Shown: in pieces, positions 6,454 to 14,282 of the stretch
Numbering within the stretch: position 1 is the stretch's first letter
Layout of the letters: every line of letters begins with the position of its first letter
NCBI GenBank assembly: GCA_947289115.1
Contig: CAMYPG010000006.1
Location: 1 to 56,676 of the forward strand
Length of the DNA: 56,676 nt
Source of the DNA: an uncultured Gardnerella sp.
Lineage (GTDB): Bacteria > Actinomycetota > Actinomycetes > Actinomycetales > Bifidobacteriaceae
Direction: 5' to 3'
The notes under the pieces: generated by a model
Database searches by the model: none
What the model saw: only the letters and a program-made list of their open reading frames with translations
Told to the model about the DNA's origin: nothing
Position numbers and translations under genes: made by a program

Positions 6454-7458
6454 CTATTCCTCCTCATTATTCAGCGCGTCAGCGCTGCCGATAATCTCGG
6501 TAAGTTCTTGTGTGATGGAAGCCTGGCGAGAAGCATTAAGCTTTCTTGTCAAATCCTCCACCAAATTGCGGGCGTTATCTGTAGCCGTATGCATAGCATT
6601 CTGTCTACTAGCTGTTTCGGAAGCAGCAGAAGTAAGCAAACATTCGTGTATACGCGATTGAATATACTTTGGCAAAACCGAATCCAACACTTCGTCTGGA
6701 CTTGGCTCAAAGCAATATTCCACAGCGTCCGGATTACTGCGGCTAACAGCTTCTTCTCGAGCCGAAACCGCACCCGTAGACGAAAGCGAAGCCGAAGGGC
6801 CAGAAGCTGCCTCGTAATCTGGACGATGCATAGCAAACTCTTCGCCGTCCTTTAAAGGAACCAGCTCAACTGGAAGCATGCGCAGAGTACGAACCTTCTG
6901 CCTCACCATGTTTATAAACTCGGTGAATACAATGTAAAGCTCCGAAACTCCTCCATCTTCTTCTGGAGTCATATACGCATCCATTAAAGTATCGGAAATT
7001 CGCTCCGCAATAGTCACATCAGGATGATCAGTAGACCCTTCCCAAGTGCCTGCAACATCGCGATTACGATACTTGTAATAGGTTGCGCCACGGCGACCAT
7101 ACACGTACAGCTCAGCGTGCTTTCCTTCCGCATCCAACTTTGCGAGCAACGCCTCGGTTTCTCGAATAATCGATGATGTAAACGCGCCAGCCATGCCACG
7201 GTCGGAAGTCAACGCCAACACGGCTACGCGATTACCCGAACGCTCTTTACCAAAAATAGGATGCTTAATATTCGCTTCATGATGAGCTACCAACGCCTGC
7301 ACGGCATCGAAAATTGCGTCGCTATAAGGCTTAGCATTTAGAGCGATATCACGCGCTTTTGCTATATGAGAAGACGCAATCATTTCCTGAGCCTTAAAGA
7401 TTTTACCTAAAGACTGTGTGGAAATAATTCTCGATTTCAATGCAAGTTGGGAGGACAT
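6454..7458 (-). CDS. atpG: F1Fo ATP synthase gamma subunit
   Basis: A 334-residue gamma subunit, the rotating central shaft. The conserved N-terminal helix (LKSRIISTQSLGKIFKAQEMIASSHIAKA) and the C-terminal helix (ASRQNAMHTATDNARNLVEDLTRKLNASRQASITQELTEIIGSADAL) are both complete. The protein is about 45 residues longer than the E. coli subunit. The extra sequence is a Ser/Ala/Glu-rich insert after EEFAMHRPDYEAASGPSASLS, as seen in other bifidobacteria-type gamma subunits. The ATG follows GAGGGGAAG closely, and the atpA stop is three bases upstream. Confidence 0.96.
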   Translation of the reverse strand: MSSQLALKSRIISTQSLGKIFKAQEMIASSHIAKARDIALNAKPYSDAIFDAVQALVAHHEANIKHPIFGKERSGNRVAVLALTSDRGMAGAFTSSIIRETEALLAKLDAEGKHAELYVYGRRGATYYKYRNRDVAGTWEGSTDHPDVTIAERISDTLMDAYMTPEEDGGVSELYIVFTEFINMVRQKVRTLRMLPVELVPLKDGEEFAMHRPDYEAASGPSASLSSTGAVSAREEAVSRSNPDAVEYCFEPSPDEVLDSVLPKYIQSRIHECLLTSAASETASRQNAMHTATDNARNLVEDLTRKLNASRQASITQELTEIIGSADALNNEEE

Positions 7459-7461
7459 ACG

Positions 7462-9123
7462 CTACTTCCCCTCAGATTCACGATTATCCGACTTCGGCTT
7501 TGCAACAAGCTGCTCTTTTTCAACTGGAGCAGGGTTTTCAGCTGGAGGCAGAGAATCCTTAACAATCAAAGGCTTACCTGCAGAAGTCTTAAACATCCTA
7601 CGGAAGTCCTCAATTGCAGCATCAAGCTTCGATTCTGTTTCTTTGGTGAAATCTTCAGTATCGCGAATCACTTGCAAAATGTCGGTTCCCTTATCGAGAT
7701 AATCCAATAATTCGCTTTCAAAACGCAAAACATCTTTTACAGGAATGTCATCTAACTTTCCGTGTGTACCAGCCCACACAGAAACAACCTCTTGCTCCAT
7801 GGAACGAGGCGAGAACTGCTTCTGCTTAAGCAACTCGGTTAAGCGAGCGCCACGAGTGAGCTGAGCCTTGGAAGCTGCATCCAAATCGGAAGCGAACATT
7901 GCAAAGGATTCCAAAGACTTGTATCGAGCCAAAGAAATCTTAAGCATGCCAGAGACCTTCTTCAAAGCCTTAGCCTGAGCAGCACCACCAACACGAGACA
8001 CGGAAATACCAACATCGACTGCTGGACGCTGACCTGCGTTGAACAAATCGGACTGCAAGAAGATCTGACCATCAGTGATAGAAATCACGTTGGTTGGAAT
8101 GTATGCAGAAACGTCATTTGCCTTGGTCTCAATAATTGGCAAGCCAGTCATTGAGCCGCCGCCCATATCGTCGGAAAGCTTTGCGCATCTTTCTAGCAGA
8201 CGAGAGTGAAGATAGAACACATCGCCTGGATACGCTTCACGCCCAGGTGGGCGACGAAGAAGCAAAGAAATCGAACGATATGCTTCTGCTTGCTTAGACA
8301 AGTCGTCGAAAACAATCAAAACGTGCTTGCCGTTGTACATCCAATGCTGACCGATTGCAGAACCAGTGTATGGAGCAATGTACTTAAAACCTGCAGAATC
8401 CGAAGCTGGGCTTGCAACGATTGTTGTGTACTTCATAGCGCCTGCTTCTTCGAGGCTTTGACGTACAGATGCGATTGTTGAACCTTTTTGCCCGATTGCT
8501 ACGTAAATGCAACGGACTTGCTTCTTTGGATCTCCACTTTCCCAGTTTGTGCGCTGGTTAATAATCGTATCGATTGCGATTGCTGTTTTACCAGTTTGAC
8601 GGTCGCCAATAATCAACTGACGCTGACCGCGACCAATTGGCGTCATTGCGTCAATTGCCTTTAAACCAGTAGACAAAGGCTCGTCCACAGGGTGACGATG
8701 GATCACGTCTGGAGCCTGGGCTTCAAGAATACGACGCTCCTTGCACTCGATTGCACCTAGACCGTCGATTGGATTACCCAATGGGTCTACAGTACGACCA
8801 AGATAGGCGTCTCCCACTGGCACCGATAACACTTCGCCAGTGCGGTAAACTTCCTGCCCTTCTTCAATGCCCGTAAAATCGCCTAGAATAACCACGCCAA
8901 TTTCGTGAGCATCAAGGTTAAACGCTAAGCCAAGGGTGTCGTTTTCGAAAGTGAGCAGCTCGTTTGCCATGCAGCCAGATAATCCAGCTACGTGCGCAAT
9001 GCCGTCACCAGCCGTAACAACATAACCAACTTCTTGCGTTGGCATGTCTGCCGGCTTATACGAGTCAACGAACCCGTCAAGTGCCTTGCGTATAAGGGCG
9101 GGATCAATAGATAGTTCCGCCAT
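7462..9123 (-). CDS. atpA: F1Fo ATP synthase alpha subunit
   Basis: A 553-residue non-catalytic nucleotide-binding alpha subunit that alternates with beta in the F1 hexamer. The P-loop is GDRQTGKT (residues 173-180), and the alpha-type motif ...AYRSISLLLRRPPGREAYPGDVFYLHSRLLER follows. The last 30 or so residues (Pro/Glu/Lys-rich, ending KSDNRESEGK) extend beyond the canonical subunit and are probably a flexible tail. It is followed after three bases by atpG and preceded after 17 bases by atpH, in the standard operon order. Confidence 0.98.
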   Translation of the reverse strand: MAELSIDPALIRKALDGFVDSYKPADMPTQEVGYVVTAGDGIAHVAGLSGCMANELLTFENDTLGLAFNLDAHEIGVVILGDFTGIEEGQEVYRTGEVLSVPVGDAYLGRTVDPLGNPIDGLGAIECKERRILEAQAPDVIHRHPVDEPLSTGLKAIDAMTPIGRGQRQLIIGDRQTGKTAIAIDTIINQRTNWESGDPKKQVRCIYVAIGQKGSTIASVRQSLEEAGAMKYTTIVASPASDSAGFKYIAPYTGSAIGQHWMYNGKHVLIVFDDLSKQAEAYRSISLLLRRPPGREAYPGDVFYLHSRLLERCAKLSDDMGGGSMTGLPIIETKANDVSAYIPTNVISITDGQIFLQSDLFNAGQRPAVDVGISVSRVGGAAQAKALKKVSGMLKISLARYKSLESFAMFASDLDAASKAQLTRGARLTELLKQKQFSPRSMEQEVVSVWAGTHGKLDDIPVKDVLRFESELLDYLDKGTDILQVIRDTEDFTKETESKLDAAIEDFRRMFKTSAGKPLIVKDSLPPAENPAPVEKEQLVAKPKSDNRESEGK

Positions 9124-9140
9124 AATTCTCCTTATTTAAC

Positions 9141-9722
9141 TTATTTCACTGCCTGTGTCCAAGCACCATTTCGCGCAGAACGCTGCAACTGCTTAAGCTG
9201 CATCAACATTGTGCGGTCTGTTACTTGATCGCCTATACGTATTCGCATACCACCAAGCACGTTTGGATCCACAATTGGGTTTATGTAGGCACGATGACCC
9301 AACTTGTTGCTGTAAATCTCAATCAAACGCTTGATTTGCTTATCCGTAAGAGGCTGAGCGGTTGTAACCGTAACCAAAGTTTCGCCTGCTTCGCGCTCAA
9401 AACCAGACCATGCGCCTCCAAAGCTGCCCGTCTTGCCACTTTCTGCACCGCCATGCCAAGTACCTACAAGATAGTGCATAATGCGCAATACAACAGGATG
9501 CGCCTTACCTCCAATAAGCTCGTCAATCAGTCGTGACTTATCTTCCGAAGACCTATTTGGATCGGTAATAGCGTCAGAAAGCTCTGGGTACTTTTCTAGC
9601 GTATCCATCATTGTTGAAAGCTCATCAGATATGCGCTGAGCTTCGTCATGAGCATCTGAAATGGCTTGCGCAAGCGAAGAGCGTGATAAGTTTTCGCTTA
9701 CTCGCGATGCCTTTTCTGGCAT
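9141..9722 (-). CDS. atpH: F1Fo ATP synthase delta subunit
   Basis: A 193-residue delta (OSCP) subunit that joins the peripheral stalk to F1. The N-terminal helical domain spans roughly residues 13-120, and the conserved C-terminal strand/helix segment reads VTTAQPLTDKQIKRLIEIYSNKLGHRAYINPIVDPNVLGGMRIRIGDQVTDRT. Unlike mycobacteria, delta is a stand-alone protein and not fused to a second b subunit. An AGGAGG site precedes the ATG by five bases, the strongest in the operon. Confidence 0.94.
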   Translation of the reverse strand: MPEKASRVSENLSRSSLAQAISDAHDEAQRISDELSTMMDTLEKYPELSDAITDPNRSSEDKSRLIDELIGGKAHPVVLRIMHYLVGTWHGGAESGKTGSFGGAWSGFEREAGETLVTVTTAQPLTDKQIKRLIEIYSNKLGHRAYINPIVDPNVLGGMRIRIGDQVTDRTMLMQLKQLQRSARNGAWTQAVK

Positions 9723-9797
9723 TCTTACCTCCTAATTCATGCAAAACTTAAGTAGCAATTAAGTAATACTAAAAAATCGTTTTAGCTACTCTTTTAA

Positions 9798-10340
9798 CTA
9801 CTTGTTTTGACCCGAACTCTTAACGTCTCCCACTTCATCAATAACATGATCAATGATTTTGGAGCCTACGGTATCGTCATCTAGCTTAGACGCAAGAATC
9901 TTTCCAGCTAATGCTGCAGCGAGTACCGATACCTCTCCTTGGAGGCTAGTCATGGCGTGCTTATGCTGAGCCTCAATGGAATGCTGAGCTTCGCTAATGA
10001 TTTTCGCAGCGTCCTTTTCGGCACGCTGTCTTGCTTCATCAACAATCTTGGAAGCTTGTGCGCGAGCCTGTTCGCGAGTTTTTGCGGCATCTGCTTGAGC
10101 TTGTGCAAGTTCTTCTTCCATCTGGCTCTTTAACTCATCAGCTTCACGCTGCGCGTTTGCTGCTTTAGCCATTCCGCCTTCGATTTTTTCTGCACGCTCA
10201 TCGAGAATTGCCTGGAATTTAGGCATAACGAACTTGTAGAAAAACGCTGCAAGAACAACTAAAATAACCAGCGACCATATAACGTCGTAAGGCTCCGGCA
10301 AGAACAACGCCAGTTTATTAGTTTCGGCTGCATATGCCAT
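9798..10340 (-). CDS. atpF: F1Fo ATP synthase b subunit
   Basis: A 180-residue b subunit, the peripheral stalk. One membrane segment lies at about residues 20-40 (VIWSLVILVVLAAFFYKFVMP). A long charged, Ala-rich helix follows (DERAEKIEGGMAKAANAQREADELKSQMEEELAQAQADAAKTREQARAQASKIVDEARQ region), which forms the parallel coiled coil with its partner copy. Only one b gene is present, so the stalk is probably a homodimer. An AAAGGA site precedes the ATG. Confidence 0.95.
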   Translation of the reverse strand: MAYAAETNKLALFLPEPYDVIWSLVILVVLAAFFYKFVMPKFQAILDERAEKIEGGMAKAANAQREADELKSQMEEELAQAQADAAKTREQARAQASKIVDEARQRAEKDAAKIISEAQHSIEAQHKHAMTSLQGEVSVLAAALAGKILASKLDDDTVGSKIIDHVIDEVGDVKSSGQNK

Positions 10341-10400
10341 GGCTTGTCCTTTCTATTCTTTCAACACTTGTATGCGTTGGAACGAGTTGTTTCGTTCGGT

Positions 10401-10634
10401 TCAGCTTCCCATAATGTAGGCAACGAATCCGAGCAAGCCCAGAACCTCGATGAATGCCAAGCCAACGAACATGAACAGCTGAATACGGTTTCCGACTTCT
10501 GGCTGACGTGCAGTGGACTCCATAGCTTTAGCAACGACGATTGCCATGCCAAGTGCAGGAGAGATTGTTGCCACAGCAAAGCCAAGAATGCTCAGGTTAC
10601 CGATCAGTCCTGCTAGAGCGATGATGTTATTCAT
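10401..10634 (-). CDS. atpE: F1Fo ATP synthase c subunit
   Basis: A 77-residue proteolipid that forms the membrane rotor ring. It has two hydrophobic helices joined by the polar loop with R43-Q44-P45. The ion-binding carboxylate is Glu63 in GLAFIEVLGLLGFV. The residues around Glu63 lack the polar set expected for sodium binding, so proton coupling is most likely. AAAGGAAACCA precedes the ATG. It lies between atpB and atpF as usual. Confidence 0.97.
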   Translation of the reverse strand: MNNIIALAGLIGNLSILGFAVATISPALGMAIVVAKAMESTARQPEVGNRIQLFMFVGLAFIEVLGLLGFVAYIMGS

Positions 10635-10709
10635 TGGTTTCCTTTCTGTTAAAACAGTAACCAGTATAAACCCATAAGATGTGTAAAATCTGAGAGTTAA
10701 GCTAATGCA

Positions 10710-11564
10710 CTATGCAACAGCAACAGCAGATTTTTCTTCTTCCTCTGGGTAACTTTCCGAAATGTATACGGATGCAAGCACGGTAAAGATAAATGCCTGC
10801 AATCCTGCTACCATAATTTCGAATAGGGTAAACAGAATGCCACCAAGCAGCCATAATGCACCGCCGAAGGCAAGGAGTTTATTGCTGGAATCCACCACAA
10901 AGAAGTTGGTGAATACTAAGCAAGTGGCCACCAGCAAATGGCCAGCAATCATATTCGCAAACAAACGGATTGTAAGCGAAAGTGGTCGCACAATTATTAA
11001 TTCTATGAGCTGCAATGGCGAAAGAATAAAGTAAATCGGCCATGGCACGCCCGCTGGGAATAATGCTTCACGGAAGAATCGCAAAAAACCTTTTTCGCGT
11101 ATGCCAGCAATAAGATATTGGCATACAACCCATAAAGCAAATACAAGCGGACCAGTAATGGTTGCGGTTGCAGCCATATTCAATCCTGGAATCACAGAAC
11201 AAAGATTAAAGAAGAAAATTGTTATGAACAATGTAGACATCATTGGCACGTAGCGCTTGCCACGTTCTTCGCCAATCATCTCGTACACAATGTTGTATCG
11301 TACAAAGTCCATTAGGATTTCTAGCACGCTTTGGAATCTACCTGGAACAACCTTTGCGCGAGCAGCACCAATTCCAAAAACAATCATAACGATTACTGCC
11401 ATAAGCACACGCACTAAAATAATGCGGTTCATTGCAAATGGTGTGCCTTGGAACAAAATCTCCGGAGGTAAAAACTCATCAATCTTAGGCAACTCTGGAC
11501 TTTCTGAAGCTAGCAATACTGCCGAATTCACAGTGCCAGCTAAGACTCCGATAGCTCCACTCAT
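10710..11564 (-). CDS. atpB: F1Fo ATP synthase a subunit
   Basis: A 284-residue multi-pass a subunit that forms the two proton half-channels beside the c ring. The essential arginine is R200 in SLTIRLFANMIAGH. The family segment FNLCSVIPG lies near residues 119-127, and the penultimate membrane helices are intact to the acidic tail YPEEEEKSAVAVA. It is the first gene of the operon and has a strong GGAGGAG site just upstream of its ATG. No atpI is visible upstream. Confidence 0.96.
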   Translation of the reverse strand: MSGAIGVLAGTVNSAVLLASESPELPKIDEFLPPEILFQGTPFAMNRIILVRVLMAVIVMIVFGIGAARAKVVPGRFQSVLEILMDFVRYNIVYEMIGEERGKRYVPMMSTLFITIFFFNLCSVIPGLNMAATATITGPLVFALWVVCQYLIAGIREKGFLRFFREALFPAGVPWPIYFILSPLQLIELIIVRPLSLTIRLFANMIAGHLLVATCLVFTNFFVVDSSNKLLAFGGALWLLGGILFTLFEIMVAGLQAFIFTVLASVYISESYPEEEEKSAVAVA

Positions 11565-11937
11565 CAGCTCCTCCTTATAAGGCGTCGTTTATATCGCTAC
11601 TCACGTCTGGTTAATACCAATCCATCAAAAGCTAAGTTGTATAAACAGCAAATCCTGAAAATCTATTCGTTGGCGTGCGTACGAAACGAAAATACATCTC
11701 TAAAAAGCTGATTCTACTCTTGGTTCGTACATTTAAGTCATATCGTTGATTAATAACGAGTTTTGCACTTATAACAGAATTAGCAAGTCGATAGCCAATT
11801 GTTTATTGTACTCCACTTCTGTTTAGAATTAAACTACTTTTAGATTTATTTGTTGTATTTATTTTGCACAAAAATTACACAAATCTTCGGTTGCTGGCGA
11901 CTAACAACACAAAAAACAAATAGAAACACGCCGAGAA
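11565..11937. other. Gene-free interval, upstream region of the atp operon
   Basis: About 370 bases of A/T-rich sequence lie between atpB and the divergently transcribed initiator tRNA. It must contain the atp promoter, but I cannot single out a convincing -35/-10 pair. No open frame or folded RNA stands out. One copy of the GGTTGCTGGCGACT motif lies at 11889-11902. Confidence 0.5.
11889..11902 (+). repeat. Copy of the GGWKGCTKGCGACT motif (intergenic)
   Basis: GGTTGCTGGCGACT, identical to the copy at 26814-26827 and identical over 13 bases to 41300-41312. It lies in the non-coding region upstream of the tRNA promoter. Confidence 0.6.
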
Positions 11938-11938
11938 C

Positions 11939-11966
11939 TTGACAAATCACAATTTGCACCTATCGT
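11939..11966 (+). promoter_or_regulatory. Promoter of initiator tRNA-Met
   Basis: A perfect TTGACA (11939-11944) and a TATCGT (11961-11966) are separated by 16 bases, placing initiation about 20 bases before the mature tRNA 5' end. Confidence 0.75.
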
Positions 11967-11991
11967 AGATAGAGCTGCTAAAAGTAGCCGA

Positions 11992-12065
11992 CGCGGGGTG
12001 GAGCAGCTCGGTAGCTCGCTGGGCTCATAACCCAGAGGTCCATGGTTCAAATCCATGCCCCGCTA
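11992..12065 (+). tRNA. Initiator tRNA-Met (anticodon CAU)
   Basis: A full cloverleaf: acceptor CGCGGGG with CCCCGCT, D-loop AGCAGCTCGGTAGCTC, anticodon stem CTGGG-CTCATAA-CCCAG with CAT at 12026-12028, and T-arm GGTTCAAATCC. Two initiator hallmarks are present: an unpaired first base pair (C1 opposite T72) and three consecutive G-C pairs (GGG/CCC) next to the anticodon loop. The discriminator A is followed by CTA, so CCA is not encoded and must be added by nucleotidyltransferase. Confidence 0.97.
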
Positions 12066-12069
12066 CTAG

Positions 12070-12118
12070 AAAGCCAAGAATCGCATATTTCTCACGAATG
12101 CGAATCTTGGCTTTTCTT
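12070..12118 (+). terminator. Intrinsic terminator of the tRNA gene
   Basis: Arms AAAGCCAAGA-A-TCGCAT (12070-12086) and ATGCGA-A-TCTTGGCTTT (12098-12114) pair with a single internal A-A mismatch. TTTTCTTTT follows, a strong rho-independent terminator directly behind the tRNA. Confidence 0.92.
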
Positions 12119-12152
12119 TTACTTTTTATCCATCAGGTGCAATCATCCATAA

Positions 12153-13175
12153 TCAATAAAGGAGAATTGCTAAGCGACGACGCGCACGATTCAAACGCTC
12201 ATCGCCAGCTGGAAGCATCGCAAAATACTCAAGCATACGTTCTTTAATAACATCTGCACTATCGCGATGACCAGCAAGAAAATCAAGAAGCCTACTAAAA
12301 GCATCTTCAATATGACCATCAATCATATCTACATCTGCTACAGCAAGCTGAGCGGAAGCATCACCAGGATTATCGCCAGCAGCCTTACGAACTGCATCAA
12401 CATTTGTATTTGCATTTCTGCCAAGAAGCAATGCTTTAGCGCGTTCGCGAGATGCCAAAGAATCATTCGGGTTAGCCTGCAATACTTTTTCATACTCACT
12501 TGCAGCTAAAGCATAATCGCCATTCATAGCCGCCTCATGAGCAATTTTATGTTCTGGCGGAACATCAGAAGAATCTACAGAATCCGCAGAATCCGCAGAA
12601 TTATTGCCTACACCAGAATCACCTGCAGAATCAACTGAATCAACATAAGGAGCCATCCCAGCTACACCAGATTTTTCCGCAACTTTAACCAGCTGAGGCA
12701 GAATATCATTACAAATCTGCTGCAACTCATCTGCACTAGGCAATCCCTGACAAATAGGCATTGGTCTGCCTCCAACCAATCCATATACAGCTGGAAGCTG
12801 CTGTGCGCGTAAAGCTTGAGCAATTGATGGGCTTTCATCCGCATCAATACGAGCAAGCTGCATTCTGCCATCTAACGCAGTAATAGAATCCGCAAGTTTT
12901 TGTGCTAAATCGTAAGAAGTTTCATCGCTTTTTTGCCATACAAGCAAAATAATTGGAAAACTTACAGAGGTCTGAACCATCGCCTGAAAAGTTTGTTCAT
13001 TAACATCAATCACATACCCACCAGCAGACGGCATCTTAGACTGAGGTTTTCCTGACTTTTCAGCCGCTTCTCGTTTTACAAGAGCTTCTGCTTTGCGCTT
13101 TACACCTTCCAAGTCCACTGCTCCAGCCAGAGAGAAGCCGCCTGGGTTCATACCCATTGATTGTGAATCAACCAT
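12153..13175 (-). CDS. YbbN/CnoX-like thioredoxin-fold TPR protein
   Basis: A 340-residue cytosolic protein with a thioredoxin-like domain at about residues 55-150 (VIDVNEQTFQAMVQTSVSFPIILLVWQKSDETS...LARIDADESPSIAQALRAQQLPAVYGLVGGRPM). TPR-like helices follow from about 210 to the end. This is the architecture of actinobacterial YbbN/CnoX holdases. The position of the redox CxxC reads WQKSDETS, so it cannot act as a disulfide oxidoreductase; a chaperone or scaffolding role is more likely. An acidic Ser/Asp linker (VDSVDSAGDSGVGNNSADSADS) separates the halves. GAGGAAATT precedes the ATG. It follows the two membrane-associated genes to its right and may be co-transcribed with them. Confidence 0.85.
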   Translation of the reverse strand: MVDSQSMGMNPGGFSLAGAVDLEGVKRKAEALVKREAAEKSGKPQSKMPSAGGYVIDVNEQTFQAMVQTSVSFPIILLVWQKSDETSYDLAQKLADSITALDGRMQLARIDADESPSIAQALRAQQLPAVYGLVGGRPMPICQGLPSADELQQICNDILPQLVKVAEKSGVAGMAPYVDSVDSAGDSGVGNNSADSADSVDSSDVPPEHKIAHEAAMNGDYALAASEYEKVLQANPNDSLASRERAKALLLGRNANTNVDAVRKAAGDNPGDASAQLAVADVDMIDGHIEDAFSRLLDFLAGHRDSADVIKERMLEYFAMLPAGDERLNRARRRLAILLY

Positions 13176-13241
13176 AATTTCCTCTTTTGCTTATATTGCT
13201 TACAACTTTGCTTACATTTCTTATATTGCTTATACAACTGC

Positions 13242-14267
13242 TTACAGGGCTTCTACCTTTATAGGCTGACGCTCCGCTCCCACAGGAACAATCTGCGCAT
13301 TAGAGCCAGCTGGTGGAACAACCATTGCTACAACATTTACGTAAGTTACACGCATTGTAGAAGTAGCCTTAGCATTTCCAAACAAAGCTTTCTCCTCGTC
13401 AGACGCTGGTCTTGATTCTCGACCTTCTCCAGCTCTTCTAGTCCACACGGAGTCAATACGCGCAACCACTAAATCACTACCATCGCTTGCGCGCATAACG
13501 CTAATCTGATTTGGAACTGAAGTAAAAACCTGTTCCTGAGAACCTTTGTTTCGCTCCATTCCTGCTTGAACAGTCTTAGATAATTCTGCTAATTTTGCGC
13601 GCAAATAATCACTAGCAAAACTCTTTGCAAATTTACTAGATTCTCCTTGCTGCAGAACATCAGCATAAGCCGCTGCTGCCGCATGAGGAGTCATAACAAG
13701 GCCAGAATCATTTGCTTTACCCATTGAAGCACCGATTGAAGAAACAGGGAATTTTGGCAGACGCACACCAGGGAACAGTCTTGCAACTGCCCACAATTTA
13801 TAGTTTGAGCGTGCCCTATCCTGACGGATCACCAACAATCTCTTAGACTGCTGGTCTTTTGTTGTAGTAGTAATCGTCATCAAATCACGAGGCCAGTTTG
13901 CATTCGTAGGCACAATAGTCTGAGCAACTTCACGAGGAATTGTTGTTTTTGGATCCAATTTTCCTGTTTTAGCCGCAATCGCAAGCTCACTAGTTCGCAC
14001 AAGCATTGCAGGACCACTCATATAGCAATCAAGATTACTAGAATTCTTCTCTTCATTCGCGCGCTCTAGAGACCTCAAAACTCTTAAACGTATATCTTTT
14101 TCTCTAATAGACGTTACGTTTGGAAGTTCCTTTGTGCTATGCCCCTCAGCGGCTTTAGGAACTTGACCATCGCAAGCGCTAAGAGCAAAACACATAATTA
14201 GCGTCATTATTGTAGCGAATGTAAATCTTACATAATATTTGATTTTATGCGCATAAAACATAGTCAT
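13242..14267 (-). CDS. Conserved lipoprotein of unknown function
   Basis: A 341-residue predicted lipoprotein. I start it at the ATG at 14267 (MTMFYAHK) because GGAAAG lies six bases upstream; a GTG further up lacks a site. The signal segment (RFTFATIMTLIMCFALSAC) ends in an LSAC lipobox with Cys32 as the lipidated residue. The mature part is globular, and I recognise no catalytic motif. The gene begins 15 bases after the stop of the upstream membrane protein gene, so the two are co-expressed and may act together at the membrane. Confidence 0.75.
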   Translation of the reverse strand: MTMFYAHKIKYYVRFTFATIMTLIMCFALSACDGQVPKAAEGHSTKELPNVTSIREKDIRLRVLRSLERANEEKNSSNLDCYMSGPAMLVRTSELAIAAKTGKLDPKTTIPREVAQTIVPTNANWPRDLMTITTTTKDQQSKRLLVIRQDRARSNYKLWAVARLFPGVRLPKFPVSSIGASMGKANDSGLVMTPHAAAAAYADVLQQGESSKFAKSFASDYLRAKLAELSKTVQAGMERNKGSQEQVFTSVPNQISVMRASDGSDLVVARIDSVWTRRAGEGRESRPASDEEKALFGNAKATSTMRVTYVNVVAMVVPPAGSNAQIVPVGAERQPIKVEAL

Positions 14268-14282
14268 ACTTACTTTCCACAC

